Shown here one piece after another: positions 55,111 through 64,000 of a stretch of DNA of 64,000 nt (within the stretch, counting starts at the first letter, position 1; every line of letters begins with the position of its first letter). The translations under genes were made by a program, and so were the position numbers. The stretch covers positions 1 to 64,000 of the forward strand of contig CAVVCH010000049.1 of the NCBI GenBank assembly GCA_963746605.1. The letters run 5' to 3'. Source of the DNA: CAVQSS01 sp963746605 (lineage in GTDB: Bacteria > Desulfobacterota > RBG-13-43-22). The notes beneath the pieces are model-generated. The model made no database searches. It was not told the DNA's origin and saw nothing but the letters and a program-made list of their open reading frames with translations.

Positions 55111-56676
55111 TTGGCCTTTGAAATTCCAAAAGCGACGTATTCGGGCAAGATCAATCCGGTTTCAATCGGGAAAACCAATCCGATAACGTTGGGAGGGGAA
55201 GATGCGTACCCCTTTTATTTGTTTGAAGGGAGCCTCCCCCATCCTCCCCGGATTGCCATGGAAATCTGGGATATGCGACCCGATGACTGGCCGGATTCGG
55301 CCTTAGCGCCCTTTCAAGATGTCTTGGATGACCCGGCGGCCTGGGCCTCCAAGTGTGTCAAGGACTATGGCGCCGAGGCCATTGTTATTCAACTTAAGAG
55401 TACCGATCCCAACGGTCTGGATAAGGGTCCGGAAGAGGCTACCCAAACCGTTCAGAAGGTCTTGAAAGCGGTTCAAGTCCCCGTAATAGTCTGGGGATCC
55501 GGGAATGAAAAAAAAGATGCCGATGTCCTAAGAAAGATCAGCGAGGATTGTCAGGGCGCTAATTTGACCCTGGGACCAGTGGCCGAAGGGAATCATAAAC
55601 AGATCGGAGCCTCGGCCATGGCTTATAATCACACGGTCATCTCCTCCACTCCCATCGACGTCAACCTGGCCAAACAGCTTAATATCCTGCTGGAAAACCT
55701 GGGTGTACCCAAAGAAAGGATCATCGTCGACCCGACTACCGGCGGTTTGGGGTACGGGCTGGAATACTCCTATTCGGTCATGGAACGGATTCGGATGGCG
55801 GCCCTGGCCCAGGAGGACGACAAACTGCAATATCCTCTGATCAATAACGTGGGCAATGAAGTCTGGAAGTCCAAAGAAGCCAAGTTGACCACCGAAGAAG
55901 CCCCTACGCTGGGAGAGGCGGCCAAACGAGGGGTCCTGATGGAATCGGTCGCCGCCGTGTCCTATTTGTTGGCCGGTTCGGATCTGTTGATCCTCCGCCA
56001 TCCCGAGACCGCCAAACTGGTCCGGAAGTTCATCGACCTGCTGATTACCGGGGATACGGTCCTGGCCCCGGCCGACCTGGCGGCCAAATATAAGGGCCTT
56101 AACGTGACGCCGGAAGGAAATTATCCGGAGATCGTCAAAACCGCCGTGGCCGCGGCCGTGAAGGAAGAGAAAAAAGCAGCGGCCCCGCCGAAAGAGAAAG
56201 CCGCCGCCCCCAAAGAGGCCCCGGCCCCCAAACCGGCGGCCGCGCCCAAGCCTGCGGCGGCGGCGAAACCGGAAGCTCCGGCAGCCGCTCCTAAAGAAGC
56301 GCCCGTGGTCGACGCGGCAGCAGAGGCCAAAGCCAAAGCTGACGCCGAGGCGAAGGCCAAAGCCGAGGCCGAAGCTCAGGCCAAAGCGGCGGCGGCAGCC
56401 AAAGCCCAGGAGGAAGCGGCCGCCAAGGCCAAAGCTGACGCGGAAGTAAAAGCCAAGGAAGAGGCCGAACGAAAGGCCAAAGAAGAGGCCAAGGCCCAGG
56501 CCCAGGCCGCGGAGGAGGCCTTAGCTGCAGCCAGGGCAGCCGAAAGGGCTAAACGAGATGCGGGAAAAGAAGCCCCTGGAGCTGAAGGGCCGAAGGTGAT
56601 GAAAGCGGCGGAAACGCAGCTTTCATCGGTGGAGAAGTTGCTGGCCCAAATCAATCGTGTTAACAAGAGAACCTAA
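55111..56676 (+). CDS. acsD: Corrinoid iron-sulfur protein small subunit AcsD with long Ala/Lys/Glu tail
   Basis: 521 aa, intact; TTG start set by AAAGGAGG 8 nt upstream. Residues 1-345 are the CdhD/AcsD TIM-barrel: LGGEDAYPFYLFEGSLPHPP, PVIVWGSGNEKKDADVL, NLTLGPVAEGNHKQIGASAM and VDPTTGGLGYGLEYSYSVME. With AcsC it holds the corrinoid that carries the methyl group from AcsE to AcsB. From about 350 to 490 the chain is a Pro/Ala/Lys region (APKPAAAPKPAAAAKPEAPA) then a TolA-like helix of A-K-A-E-A repeats, ending in a short conserved-looking helix LSSVEKLLAQINRVNKR. Acetogen AcsD is about 320 aa, so about 200 residues are extra. Confidence 0.93.
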   Translation: MAFEIPKATYSGKINPVSIGKTNPITLGGEDAYPFYLFEGSLPHPPRIAMEIWDMRPDDWPDSALAPFQDVLDDPAAWASKCVKDYGAEAIVIQLKSTDPNGLDKGPEEATQTVQKVLKAVQVPVIVWGSGNEKKDADVLRKISEDCQGANLTLGPVAEGNHKQIGASAMAYNHTVISSTPIDVNLAKQLNILLENLGVPKERIIVDPTTGGLGYGLEYSYSVMERIRMAALAQEDDKLQYPLINNVGNEVWKSKEAKLTTEEAPTLGEAAKRGVLMESVAAVSYLLAGSDLLILRHPETAKLVRKFIDLLITGDTVLAPADLAAKYKGLNVTPEGNYPEIVKTAVAAAVKEEKKAAAPPKEKAAAPKEAPAPKPAAAPKPAAAAKPEAPAAAPKEAPVVDAAAEAKAKADAEAKAKAEAEAQAKAAAAAKAQEEAAAKAKADAEVKAKEEAERKAKEEAKAQAQAAEEALAAARAAERAKRDAGKEAPGAEGPKVMKAAETQLSSVEKLLAQINRVNKRT

Positions 56677-56698
56677 TCGTTTTAAGGAGGATTATATT

Positions 56699-58735
56699 AT
56701 GGCAGCAGAAGAGGCCAAAGAAACTTTGAAGGTTGTGGAAAAGAAAAAAATTAAACCCGAAGAAAAGAGCGTGGATCCGGCTACCATTACCATGCTTTAT
56801 AAAGCCCAACAGGATGGGGTGGAGACCATCTTTGATCGGGCCGATTCCATGAAACCATGTAATATTGGGATTCAGGGAACCTGTTGTAAAATGTGTGCCC
56901 AGGGCCCTTGCCGGCTTCCATTAACCAAAAAGGATCTGGAAGGAAAGGATTCCCGCATGGGACTCTGCGGGGCCACCCCGGAGACCATTGCCGCCCGTAA
57001 CTTTGTCCGGATGATTGCGGCTGGGGCCGCGGCCCACTCCGACCATGGCCGCGGGGTGGCCGAGGTCTTTTTGTCGGCAGCCCGTAAAGAGTCGGAGGAT
57101 TATAAAATAAAAGATGAAGTTAAATTGAAAGAAATCGCCGGAGATTTTGGGGTCGCTAAAACGGTGATGGTGGACGGAGAAGAGAAAGATCGGGATATTT
57201 ATGACATCGCCGTGGAGGTTGGTGAAAAAATATTAGGAGAATGGGGCAAGCAAGAGGGCGAGGTCTATTATGCCAAACGCGCCCCCAAGGCCCGCTATGA
57301 TCTCTGGAAAAAATTGGATGTCATCCCCCGCGGCATCGACCGGGAGATCGTCGAAATCATGCACCGCACCCATATGGGGGTCGATCAGGATTATCAAAAC
57401 CTGATGAAACAAGGGTCGCGGGCCGCCCTGGCCGATGGTTGGGCCGGATCCATGATGGCCACCGATATGCAGGACGTTCTCTTCGGAACCCCCTATCCGG
57501 TTCATGGAGAAATCAACCTGGGTGTTTTGAAAAAAGATCATGTCAATATCATTGTCCATGGTCATGAACCCCTTCTTTCCGAAATGATCGTCGTGGCCTC
57601 CCAGGACCCGGAAATGCTCCAGTATGCGGCCACCAAAGGGGCCAAGGGGATCGTGCTGGCCGGTATGTGCTGTACGGCCAATGAGATCCTGGTCCGCCAC
57701 GGTATGCCTATTGCCGGTAATTATTTACAGCAGGAACTGGCCATCATTACCGGGGCGGTGGATGCCATGGTGGTCGATGTCCAGTGTATCATGGAGAACC
57801 TGGCCAATGTGGCCCAGTGCTACCATACCAAACTGATTACCACCAATACCCGCTGTAAAATCGCTTCCGGCGAGACCATTCACATCCAATTTGACGAACA
57901 TCATGCCCTGGAAGACGCCAAACGGATCGTCAAGACCGCTGTTGACAACTATACCAACCGAAGCGCCGAGGTGCTCATCCCCAAAGACAAGGAAAAAATG
58001 GTGGTCGGTTTCAGCTATGAAGCCATCAACTACCATTTGGGAGGGACCTTCCGCGGGTCCTATACTCCGCTGAACGATAATATCATCAACGGCCGGATCC
58101 GCGGGATCGGCGGCGTGGTGGGCTGTAACAATGCCCGAACCATGCATGACAGCGCGCACTTGATTGTCGTCAAGGAACTCTTGAAAAACGATGTCATCGT
58201 CCTGACCACCGGCTGTAACGCCATGGCCTGCGGCAAGGCCGGCCTTCTCACCCCTGAGGCGGCCCGGGTTTTCTGCGGCCCCGGCCTGGCCGAGGTCTGC
58301 GAAACCGTGGGGATCCCGCCCGTCCTGCACATGGGATCCTGCGTGGATAACAGCCGGATCCTCATGGCCGCCACTGAAGTGGTCAAAGCCGGCGGGTTGG
58401 GAAACGACATCAGCGACCTTCCGGCGGCCGGTTGCGCTCCGGAATGGATGAGCGAAAAGGCCATTTCCATCGGGCAATACTTTGTGGCCTCGGGGGTTTA
58501 TACCCTGTTTGGGGTCAACCTCCAGGTGGAAGGTTCCCCGGTCTTCAAGGACTATTTATTCAACGGGATGGAAAATGTCTTTGGCGGCAAATGGGATCTG
58601 GTCGAAGATCCCTACGAAATGGCCCATAAGATGATCGCCCATATCGACGCCAAGCGTAAAGCCTTGGGTATTGACAAAGCCCGTGAGCGGGTGCTCATGG
58701 ATATGGCCGACCGGCAGAAGCTGGCGGCGGTTTAA
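56699..58735 (+). CDS. acsA: Carbon monoxide dehydrogenase catalytic subunit
   Basis: About 678 aa from ATG 56699 (AAGGAGG 8 nt before). CooS/AcsA Ni-Fe-S enzyme: B/D-cluster cysteines in GIQGTCCKMCAQGPCRL and GLCGA, C-cluster region with HGHEPLLSEM, AGMCCTANEILVRHGMPIAG, VDVQCIMENLANVAQCYHTK, and GCNAMACGKAGLLTPEAA. It reduces CO2 to CO (or the reverse) and passes CO to AcsB through an internal channel. Start of acsA is 22 bp after acsD. Intact and full length. Confidence 0.96.
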   Translation: MAAEEAKETLKVVEKKKIKPEEKSVDPATITMLYKAQQDGVETIFDRADSMKPCNIGIQGTCCKMCAQGPCRLPLTKKDLEGKDSRMGLCGATPETIAARNFVRMIAAGAAAHSDHGRGVAEVFLSAARKESEDYKIKDEVKLKEIAGDFGVAKTVMVDGEEKDRDIYDIAVEVGEKILGEWGKQEGEVYYAKRAPKARYDLWKKLDVIPRGIDREIVEIMHRTHMGVDQDYQNLMKQGSRAALADGWAGSMMATDMQDVLFGTPYPVHGEINLGVLKKDHVNIIVHGHEPLLSEMIVVASQDPEMLQYAATKGAKGIVLAGMCCTANEILVRHGMPIAGNYLQQELAIITGAVDAMVVDVQCIMENLANVAQCYHTKLITTNTRCKIASGETIHIQFDEHHALEDAKRIVKTAVDNYTNRSAEVLIPKDKEKMVVGFSYEAINYHLGGTFRGSYTPLNDNIINGRIRGIGGVVGCNNARTMHDSAHLIVVKELLKNDVIVLTTGCNAMACGKAGLLTPEAARVFCGPGLAEVCETVGIPPVLHMGSCVDNSRILMAATEVVKAGGLGNDISDLPAAGCAPEWMSEKAISIGQYFVASGVYTLFGVNLQVEGSPVFKDYLFNGMENVFGGKWDLVEDPYEMAHKMIAHIDAKRKALGIDKARERVLMDMADRQKLAAV

Positions 58736-58768
58736 TTCGAGCGACCCTAAGAAAGGAGAACACTATCC

Positions 58769-60982
58769 ATGTCTAAATTAGTTGCTTTTGCGGCCATTCA
58801 GGGCGCTTATAATATCGTTTCCAAAGGCGAGGGAACCCTCAAAAAGGCCATCGAAAAATACGGCCCCGATCAAAAGATCGAGTTTCCTAATACCGCTTAT
58901 TACTTACCGATCATTTACTCTATCCTGGGCATCCCGGTAAAAACCTTGGGAGAGGCCCAGAAACCCATGGAAGTGGCCCGGAAGCTCCTTCCGGCCCACG
59001 TCAAGAACATGACCCACTTGCCCTATTTAGGGCCCTTGTTGGATGCCGGCATGGCCACCCTTTTTGCCGAAGAGGTTTCGGAATGCATCCGCTATCTGGA
59101 AGACCCCGACTTCTATCTGGTCAGCGAAGATATTGACGAGGCGGCCGGCAAGATTTGGCTGGGCGCCGCCGAAGATACGGTTTTCCGTAAAAGGGGCGTG
59201 GAGTTCGTGGACGGCTCCGCCCCGGGCTTTGCGGCCATTGTCGGTGCCGCTCCGGATCCCGAAACCGCCAAGTTTATCGCCGAGGAATACCAGAAGAAGA
59301 ACCTTTACGTTTTCATGTGCGCCAACCAGAACGGCACCACCTTTTCCGAGCAGCTCCTGCAGGCCGGTGTGCAAATCGGCTGGAATACCCGGCTGGTGCC
59401 CTTCGGCCCGGACATTTCGGCCGCGGTCTTCGCCCTGGGTTTTGCCAACCGGGCGGCCATGGCCTTCGGCGGGATCAAACCCGGCGACTATAAGAAAATG
59501 TTGCTCTATAACAAGGACCGGATCTTTGCTTTTGTCAATGCCCTGGGGGATGTCGGCGCGGAATGGGCGGCCAATGCCGCCGGTTGCGTGAACTGGGGCT
59601 TCCCCACCATCGCCGATACCGATATACCGGAAATCCTGCCGACCGGGGTCTGCACCTACGAACACGTGGTGGCCAATGTGCCCCACCGGGAAATGCCGCA
59701 GAGATCCATCGAGATCCGGGGCTTGAAGGTCACGGTGGCCAATGTGGCCATCCCCTTGGCCTACGGCCCGGCCTTCGAGGGGGAACGGGTCCGGAAAGAA
59801 GATCTCTTTTTAGAGCTGGGCGGCGGCAAGACCCAGGCCACCGAGTTGGTCCGGATGGTCGACATGAACGCCATCGAGGACGGCAAGGTCGAGGTTATGG
59901 GTCCGGATGTGGCCGACATCAAAAAGGGCGATCGACTGCCCCTGGGAATTTTCGTCCAGGTGGCCGGCCGGCAGATGCAGGAGGACTTTGAGCCCATCCT
60001 GGAACGCCAGATCCACCACCTGATCAACTATGCCCAGGGCATCATGCATATCGGGCAGCGGGATATCGCCTGGGTCCGGATCGGTGAACCGGCGGTGCAG
60101 AAAGGTTTTACCCTGAAGGACATCGGGGTGATCATCCACGCCAAGTTCCACCAGGACTTCGGCTCCATTTTAGACAAGGTCCAGGTGACCCTGTATACGA
60201 AGAAAGAAGACGTGGACAAGTTGACCAAAGAGGCCCGGCAGATCTACCGGACCCGGGACGAACGGGTGGAGAAGATGACCGACGAGTCGGTGGAGACCTA
60301 TTATTCCTGCACCCTCTGCCAGTCCTTCGCCCCCAGCCACGTCTGCATGGTCAGCCCGGAACGAACCGGACTGTGCGGGGCCTACAACTGGATGGACTGC
60401 AAGGCCTCTTTTGAAATCAATCCCACCGGTCCCAACCAGCCGGTACAGAAAGGCGAATGTCTGGACCCCAAGATGGGACAGTGGAAAGGGGTCAACGAGT
60501 TCGTCTATAAGGCCTCCCGACAAAAGGTCGACCATTATAATTTCTACAGCCTGGTAGTGGATCCCATGACCACCTGCGGTTGCTGCGAGTGCATCGCCGC
60601 CGTGCTGCCTTCTTGCAACGGCATCATGACCGTTAACCGGGACTACACCGGTATGACCCCCTCCGGGATGAAGTTCACCACCCTGGCCGGCGTGATGGGC
60701 GGCGGGGCCTCCTCCCCCGGTTTCGTGGGCCACAGCAAGTTCAACATCACTCAGGGGAAATTCGTTGCCGGCGACGGCGGCTTACTGCGCATGGTTTGGA
60801 TGCCCAAGCAGCTCAAGGAGGAAATCCGCGAGCGGCTGGAGAAACGGGGCGCGGCAATGGGCTACCCCAATCTCGTCGATATGATCGCCGATGAGACCGT
60901 GGGCCTGACCGAGGACGAGATCCTGCCCTGGCTTCAGGAAAAAGGACATCCGGCCGTTTCCATGGAATCGATTGTAGGTTAA
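58769..60982 (+). CDS. acsB: Acetyl-CoA synthase catalytic subunit AcsB
   Basis: 737 aa, intact, ATG 58769 with AAAGGAG. It has the full bacterial three-domain length (archaeal CdhC lacks the N-terminal CODH-binding domain). A-cluster ligands: YYSCTLCQSFAPSHVCMVSP, GLCGAYNWMDCKAS and the Ni-Ni site MTTCGCCECIAAVLP. The enzyme condenses CO, the methyl from AcsC/D and CoA into acetyl-CoA. Together with acsA it forms the alpha2beta2 complex. A terminator follows directly. Confidence 0.97.
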   Translation: MSKLVAFAAIQGAYNIVSKGEGTLKKAIEKYGPDQKIEFPNTAYYLPIIYSILGIPVKTLGEAQKPMEVARKLLPAHVKNMTHLPYLGPLLDAGMATLFAEEVSECIRYLEDPDFYLVSEDIDEAAGKIWLGAAEDTVFRKRGVEFVDGSAPGFAAIVGAAPDPETAKFIAEEYQKKNLYVFMCANQNGTTFSEQLLQAGVQIGWNTRLVPFGPDISAAVFALGFANRAAMAFGGIKPGDYKKMLLYNKDRIFAFVNALGDVGAEWAANAAGCVNWGFPTIADTDIPEILPTGVCTYEHVVANVPHREMPQRSIEIRGLKVTVANVAIPLAYGPAFEGERVRKEDLFLELGGGKTQATELVRMVDMNAIEDGKVEVMGPDVADIKKGDRLPLGIFVQVAGRQMQEDFEPILERQIHHLINYAQGIMHIGQRDIAWVRIGEPAVQKGFTLKDIGVIIHAKFHQDFGSILDKVQVTLYTKKEDVDKLTKEARQIYRTRDERVEKMTDESVETYYSCTLCQSFAPSHVCMVSPERTGLCGAYNWMDCKASFEINPTGPNQPVQKGECLDPKMGQWKGVNEFVYKASRQKVDHYNFYSLVVDPMTTCGCCECIAAVLPSCNGIMTVNRDYTGMTPSGMKFTTLAGVMGGGASSPGFVGHSKFNITQGKFVAGDGGLLRMVWMPKQLKEEIRERLEKRGAAMGYPNLVDMIADETVGLTEDEILPWLQEKGHPAVSMESIVG

Positions 60983-60990
60983 TAACCCAC

Positions 60991-61024
60991 CCAGGGCCTC
61001 TTCTCCGGAGGCCCTGGTTTTTTT
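60991..61024 (+). terminator. Rho-independent terminator between acsB and acsC
   Basis: CCAGGGCCTC (60991-61000), loop TTCTCCG, GAGGCCCTGG (61008-61017): a perfect 10-bp GC-rich stem followed by seven T. Confidence 0.9.
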
Positions 61025-61125
61025 GAGATGAATATACCGGTCGGCCTCCCCTCACTGCCAACCTTTCCACCCGCCGCTGGGTCGAAGGCGGACCGTGAAC
61101 AGTTGAATATGAAAAGGAGATGAGC

Positions 61126-62469
61126 ATGGGTTTAACAGGAATTCAAATTTTCAAGCTGCTTCCCAAAACGAATTGTGGTGAGTGTGGTGTGCCGACGTGC
61201 CTGGCCTTTGCTATGAACCTGGCTGCCGGTAAGGCCGAACTGGCCTTATGTCCCTATGTTTCCGAAGAGGCCAAGTCTCAGTTGGCCGAAGCCTCGGCCC
61301 CGCCGATTCGTCCCCTGACCATCGGAGCCGGTGATCACGCCGTGAAAACCGGAGGGGAAACCGTTCTTTTCCGTCATGAAAAAACTTTTTTCAATCCCAC
61401 CGGACTGGGCGCCCTGCTGACCAGCGATATGAAAGCCGACACCGTTTCGGCCAAACTGCGCAAATGGGACACCTTTCAGTACGAACGGGTGGGGTTGAAC
61501 CTGCGGCCAGAACTGGTGGCGGTCAAAGACTTAAACGGCGACGCCGCCGCCTTCGCCGCCGTGGTCAAACAGGTTTTCGAAACCAGTAATTTCAGTCTGA
61601 TCCTGATGAGCGATAAGCCCGAGGTCCTGAAGGCCGGTTTGGCGGCCTGCCCCGGGGCCAACCCGCTGCTCTATGCGGCCACCAAAGACAACGTGGATGC
61701 CATGGGCGAACTGGCCAAAGAAGCCAAATGTCCCCTGGCGGTCAAGGGGGACGGCCTGGATGAGCTGATCGCTTTGTCCAACAAACTGACCAAGGCCGGA
61801 TTGAAAGACCTGGTACTGGACTCCGGGGCCCGGGCGATCAAAAAGGTCCTGGAAGACCAGGTGGCCATCCGGCGGACCGCTTTAGCCCAGAAGGAAAAGG
61901 CGCTGGGTTTTCCGACCATCTGCTTTCCCTGTGACATGGCCCCGGATCTGGAAACCGAGACCCTGTTCGGGGCCCTCATGGTGGCCAAGTATGCCGGGGT
62001 TGTGGTCTTGTCCGATTTCGAAGGACAGTCCGTCTTTCCGCTCCTGCTGGAACGGCTGAACATCTTTACCGACCCGCAGCGGCCCATGACGGTTACCCAG
62101 GGCATCTACGAGATCAACGGTCCGGATGAAAATTCTCCGGTTTTGGTGACCTCCAACTTCTCCCTGACCTACTTTATCGTCTCGGGGGAAATCGAAGGCA
62201 GCCGTGTGCCCTCCTGGCTCTGCATCATGGACACCGAGGGCTTGTCGGTCATGACCGCCTGGGCGGCCGGGAAATTCGTGGGGGACGCCGTGGGGATCTT
62301 TATCAAGAAATCCGGGATCGCCGACAAGGTCAAACACCGCAACCTGATCATTCCGGGTTATTCGGCCTCTATTGCCGGCGACCTGGAAGAAGAATTGCCG
62401 GGTTGGACGATTAAGGTCGGACCGCGGGAAGCCGCCCATATTCCCAAGTTCCTGCGGGAGCTGAAATAG
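61126..62469 (+). CDS. acsC: Corrinoid iron-sulfur protein large subunit AcsC
   Basis: 447 aa. Two ATGs (61120, 61126) compete; 61126 is chosen because AAAAGGAGA leaves a 6-nt gap to it and none to the first. N-terminal 4Fe-4S motif KTNCGECGVPTCLAFAMNLA then ALCPYVS, central barrel (KWDTFQYERVGLNLRPELVA), and the C-terminal corrinoid-binding domain (VLSDFEGQSVFPLLLERLNI, SWLCIMDTEGLSVMTAWAAG). Carries the methyl group between AcsE and AcsB. Separated from acsB by a terminator, so its level may be set independently or by read-through. Confidence 0.95.
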   Translation: MGLTGIQIFKLLPKTNCGECGVPTCLAFAMNLAAGKAELALCPYVSEEAKSQLAEASAPPIRPLTIGAGDHAVKTGGETVLFRHEKTFFNPTGLGALLTSDMKADTVSAKLRKWDTFQYERVGLNLRPELVAVKDLNGDAAAFAAVVKQVFETSNFSLILMSDKPEVLKAGLAACPGANPLLYAATKDNVDAMGELAKEAKCPLAVKGDGLDELIALSNKLTKAGLKDLVLDSGARAIKKVLEDQVAIRRTALAQKEKALGFPTICFPCDMAPDLETETLFGALMVAKYAGVVVLSDFEGQSVFPLLLERLNIFTDPQRPMTVTQGIYEINGPDENSPVLVTSNFSLTYFIVSGEIEGSRVPSWLCIMDTEGLSVMTAWAAGKFVGDAVGIFIKKSGIADKVKHRNLIIPGYSASIAGDLEEELPGWTIKVGPREAAHIPKFLRELK

Positions 62470-62543
62470 GTTGTGAGGTAAACGGGTACCTAGGCTAACG
62501 TCAGTTACTTGTCATCGGTCACTATGCTTAAAAGGAGAGAACC

Positions 62544-63423
62544 ATGTATTCTATCGGTGAAAATCTAAACGTGATTAATAAAGGCATCGGCCGGGCCTTT
62601 AAAGAAATGGATCCCGTTCCCATTCGGGAGATGGCGGAAAAACTGGCTGCGGCCAAGGTCGATTTTATCGATATCAACCTGGGCCCTGCCCGCAAAGGCG
62701 GCGAGGAATTGATGTCCTGGGTGGTCAAGACCGTTCAGGAGGTGACCGATATCCCGCTGGCCCTGGACACTTCCAATATCGCCGCCATCGAAGCCGGGCT
62801 GAAGGTCCATAAAGGTCAGGCCATCATCAATTCCATCATGGCCCGCCCGGAGCGCTACACGGTCATGCTGCCCATCTGTAAACAGTATGAGGCCATGATG
62901 ATCGCCCTGCTCTGGGGTCCGGATGGGTTGCCGCGGGACGAGAACGAGCGGGGCTCTCTGGCCGCTGAACTCCTCTATGCGGCCAACGAGGCGGGGATCC
63001 CCAACGAAAATATTTTTGTCGACCCGATCATTACGCCGGTCAACATTCAGCAGCAGCAGCTCATGAGTACCCTGACCTTCATGAGTATGGTCCAGGATAT
63101 CGCTCCGGGGGCCAAGTCCACCTGCGGCCTGTCCAACGTTTCCAACGGGCCTCCGGATCACCTGCGGCCCATTCTCAACCAGACCTACATGATCATGCTG
63201 GAGCGCCACGGCATGTATTCCTGCATTATAGACGCCTTTGATGACAAGATCATGGACATCGCCCGCGGCAACCGTCCGGACATCGTGGAGACTCGTCCAT
63301 AAGGTCATGGACGGAGAAGCCGTTGATATAGGCGGTCTGTCCAAAGAAATGCAGGACTACGCCAAAACGGCCAAGGTCATCCTGGGCCACACCCTGTATT
63401 CCGATTCCTGGCTGGAAATTTAG
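62544..63423 (+). CDS. acsE: Methyltetrahydrofolate:corrinoid methyltransferase AcsE, one frameshift
   Basis: ATG 62544 behind AAAAGGAGAGAACC. Pterin-binding barrel: SIGENLNVINKGIGRAF, DFIDINLGPARKGGEELMSW, LALDTSNIAAIEAGLKV, INSIMARPERY and CGLSNVSNGPPDHLRPILNQ. Near 63293 one extra base turns VETVHK into a stop at 63302; the adjacent frame continues KVMDGEAVDIGGLSKEMQDY to LYSDSWLEI. About 292 aa when repaired, somewhat longer than the 262 aa of acetogens. It transfers the methyl group of CH3-THF to the AcsC/D corrinoid. The single shift is most likely a sequence error, as all motifs are intact. Confidence 0.93.
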
Positions 63424-63444
63424 TAACCATCCACCCACTCAAAA

Positions 63445-63491
63445 AAGAAACAAAGGCCGCTTTTTTATTGGAAAAGCGGCTTTTGTTTCTT
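63445..63491. terminator. Terminator hairpin after acsE
   Basis: 20-bp stem (63445-63464 with 63472-63491), one G-U pair, 7-nt loop; A-rich on the left and T-rich (TTTTGTTTCTT) on the right. It could act in both directions. Confidence 0.8.
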
Positions 63492-63618
63492 CCTCCCCTG
63501 CCTCTTGAAAAAGCCTTAACTATCGAATCTTCCAAAACTTCCCTTTATCCGGAAAAGATAGTATTATTAGGATACCGAGTCCTTAACCGGGATTTATTAG
63601 AAATAAGGAGGACTGCAC

Positions 63619-64000
63619 ATGTCCCAGGTGATGATTTATCCCGCCACCTACGAGAACGCCCGAATGGCCGTGGACCGCGCTTTTGAGCTTTTTCCCGTAA
63701 AAGTGGCCGGGAAGAAGGTTCTGGTCAAGCCCAACGTGCTCCGGGCCTCCGAGGCCGGCGAGGGGATTGTGACCCATCCCGCCGTGCTTCGAGCCGTGGT
63801 GGAAAAATTGGAAACCCTGGCCCCGGCCTCCATCGTGGTGGGGGACAATCCCGGTCTTTTCAGCTACGGGGCCAACGAGGAAAGTTTCAAAAAAACCGGC
63901 CTGCTGGAGGCCGCGAAAGGCTATTACCGCAATATCGGCGAGGACGCCTGTTCCGTGGTCTTCAATCCCGATTTTCTCCCTGCCGTGAGCGTTTCCCGGA
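63619..64000 (+). CDS. DUF362 protein (3' end beyond window)
   Basis: ATG 63619 with AAGGAGG 8 nt upstream; the frame is open to the window edge (127 codons). The start MSQVMIYPATYENARMAVDR, then VAGKKVLVKPNVLRASEAGE, THPAVLRAVVEKLETL and IVVGDNPGLFSYGANEESFK is the N-terminal half of DUF362. No Tat signal, unlike the homologue at 18531-19524. DUF362 proteins with C-terminal ferredoxin domains are common beside acs/corrinoid genes; whether this one has that domain lies outside the window. Confidence 0.88.
   Translation, partial: MSQVMIYPATYENARMAVDRAFELFPVKVAGKKVLVKPNVLRASEAGEGIVTHPAVLRAVVEKLETLAPASIVVGDNPGLFSYGANEESFKKTGLLEAAKGYYRNIGEDACSVVFNPDFLPAVSVSR

Noticed and set aside
56160..56560. 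Short near-regular DNA repeats, considered as CRISPR or tandem repeat
   Set aside because: They are codon-level Ala/Lys/Glu repeats inside acsD, with no constant repeat-spacer alternation. No CRISPR array or cas gene is visible in the window.

Overview
The window looks like chromosomal DNA of a strictly anaerobic bacterium, most likely a Desulfobacterota (former Deltaproteobacteria) relative of syntrophic or sulfate-reducing lineages. The basis is a bacterial-type acetyl-CoA synthase/CO dehydrogenase (Wood-Ljungdahl) gene set, two corrinoid-activator (ASKHA) proteins, a corrinoid/pterin methyltransferase, several acyl-CoA synthetases, Tat-dependent periplasmic proteins, gyrB of the long (about 790 aa) type, and fairly GC-rich coding DNA with AT-rich intergenic gaps. 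The assignment is inferred from gene content; no rRNA or tRNA gene is present.

Layout. 1-3.1 kb: edge of a WYL regulator (-), then a small DUF6915-like gene and a compact overlapping operon encoding a Tat-signal FtsZ/tubulin-like protein, a cREC (cyclic-phosphate-processing receiver) protein and a KptA RNA 2'-phosphotransferase. 3.1-4.8 kb: a toxin-antitoxin-like pair and a recombination scar where a 5'-truncated WG-repeat gene meets the 3' stump of a DUF2779 gene. 4.8-17 kb: LsrF/DhnA-type aldolase, TolC-like protein, CtpA protease, YibQ-like deacetylase, plsY, a YacP-like NYN gene flanked by 21-bp inverted repeats, parB-parA with a parS palindrome, amtB, and a SWIM/SNF2 helicase whose 3' end is occupied by a MITE-like repeat. 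17-27.3 kb: DUF2461, cupin, Tat-DUF362, a multidomain histidine kinase, a repetitive tail-anchored protein, and a carbohydrate-type ABC transporter interrupted between genes by a second MITE copy. 27.3-42.2 kb: an acyl-CoA/one-carbon island: ADP-forming acyl-CoA synthetase (two genes), a single-polypeptide URO-D + pterin-binding + corrinoid-binding methyltransferase with its ASKHA activator, two AMP-forming acyl-CoA ligases, an ECHDC3-like crotonase, a phosphoribosyltransferase, a class II aldolase and a thiolase. Palindromic, TetR/FadR-style operator candidates sit at two of its promoters. 42.2-51.5 kb: a kinase-like APH protein, NlpC/P60 peptidase, gpsA, gyrA, gyrB, dnaN. 51.9-63.4 kb: acsV, cooC, acsD, acsA/cooS, acsB, terminator, acsC, acsE, encoding activation and assembly of the corrinoid protein, CO2/CO interconversion, methyl transfer and acetyl-CoA synthesis. 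The window ends inside another DUF362 gene.

How the genes work together. The methyl branch enters at AcsE (methyl-THF to the AcsC/D corrinoid protein), AcsV re-reduces the corrinoid, CooC assists Ni insertion, AcsA makes CO and AcsB joins CO, methyl and CoA. The fused methyltransferase at 31.6-34.3 kb would feed or drain the same methyl-THF pool from a methylated (perhaps O-methyl) substrate, with its own activator. The acyl-CoA ligases, crotonase and thiolase consume or supply acetyl-CoA.

Data quality. Many genes between 1 and 43 kb, including ones that should be essential or well conserved such as parA, parB and amtB, are broken by single-base shifts, often in homopolymers, and the conserved protein continues in another frame. 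acsE is broken too. Most of 43-63 kb is clean. I read most of these breaks as sequence errors and give one span per gene, noting where the frame changes.
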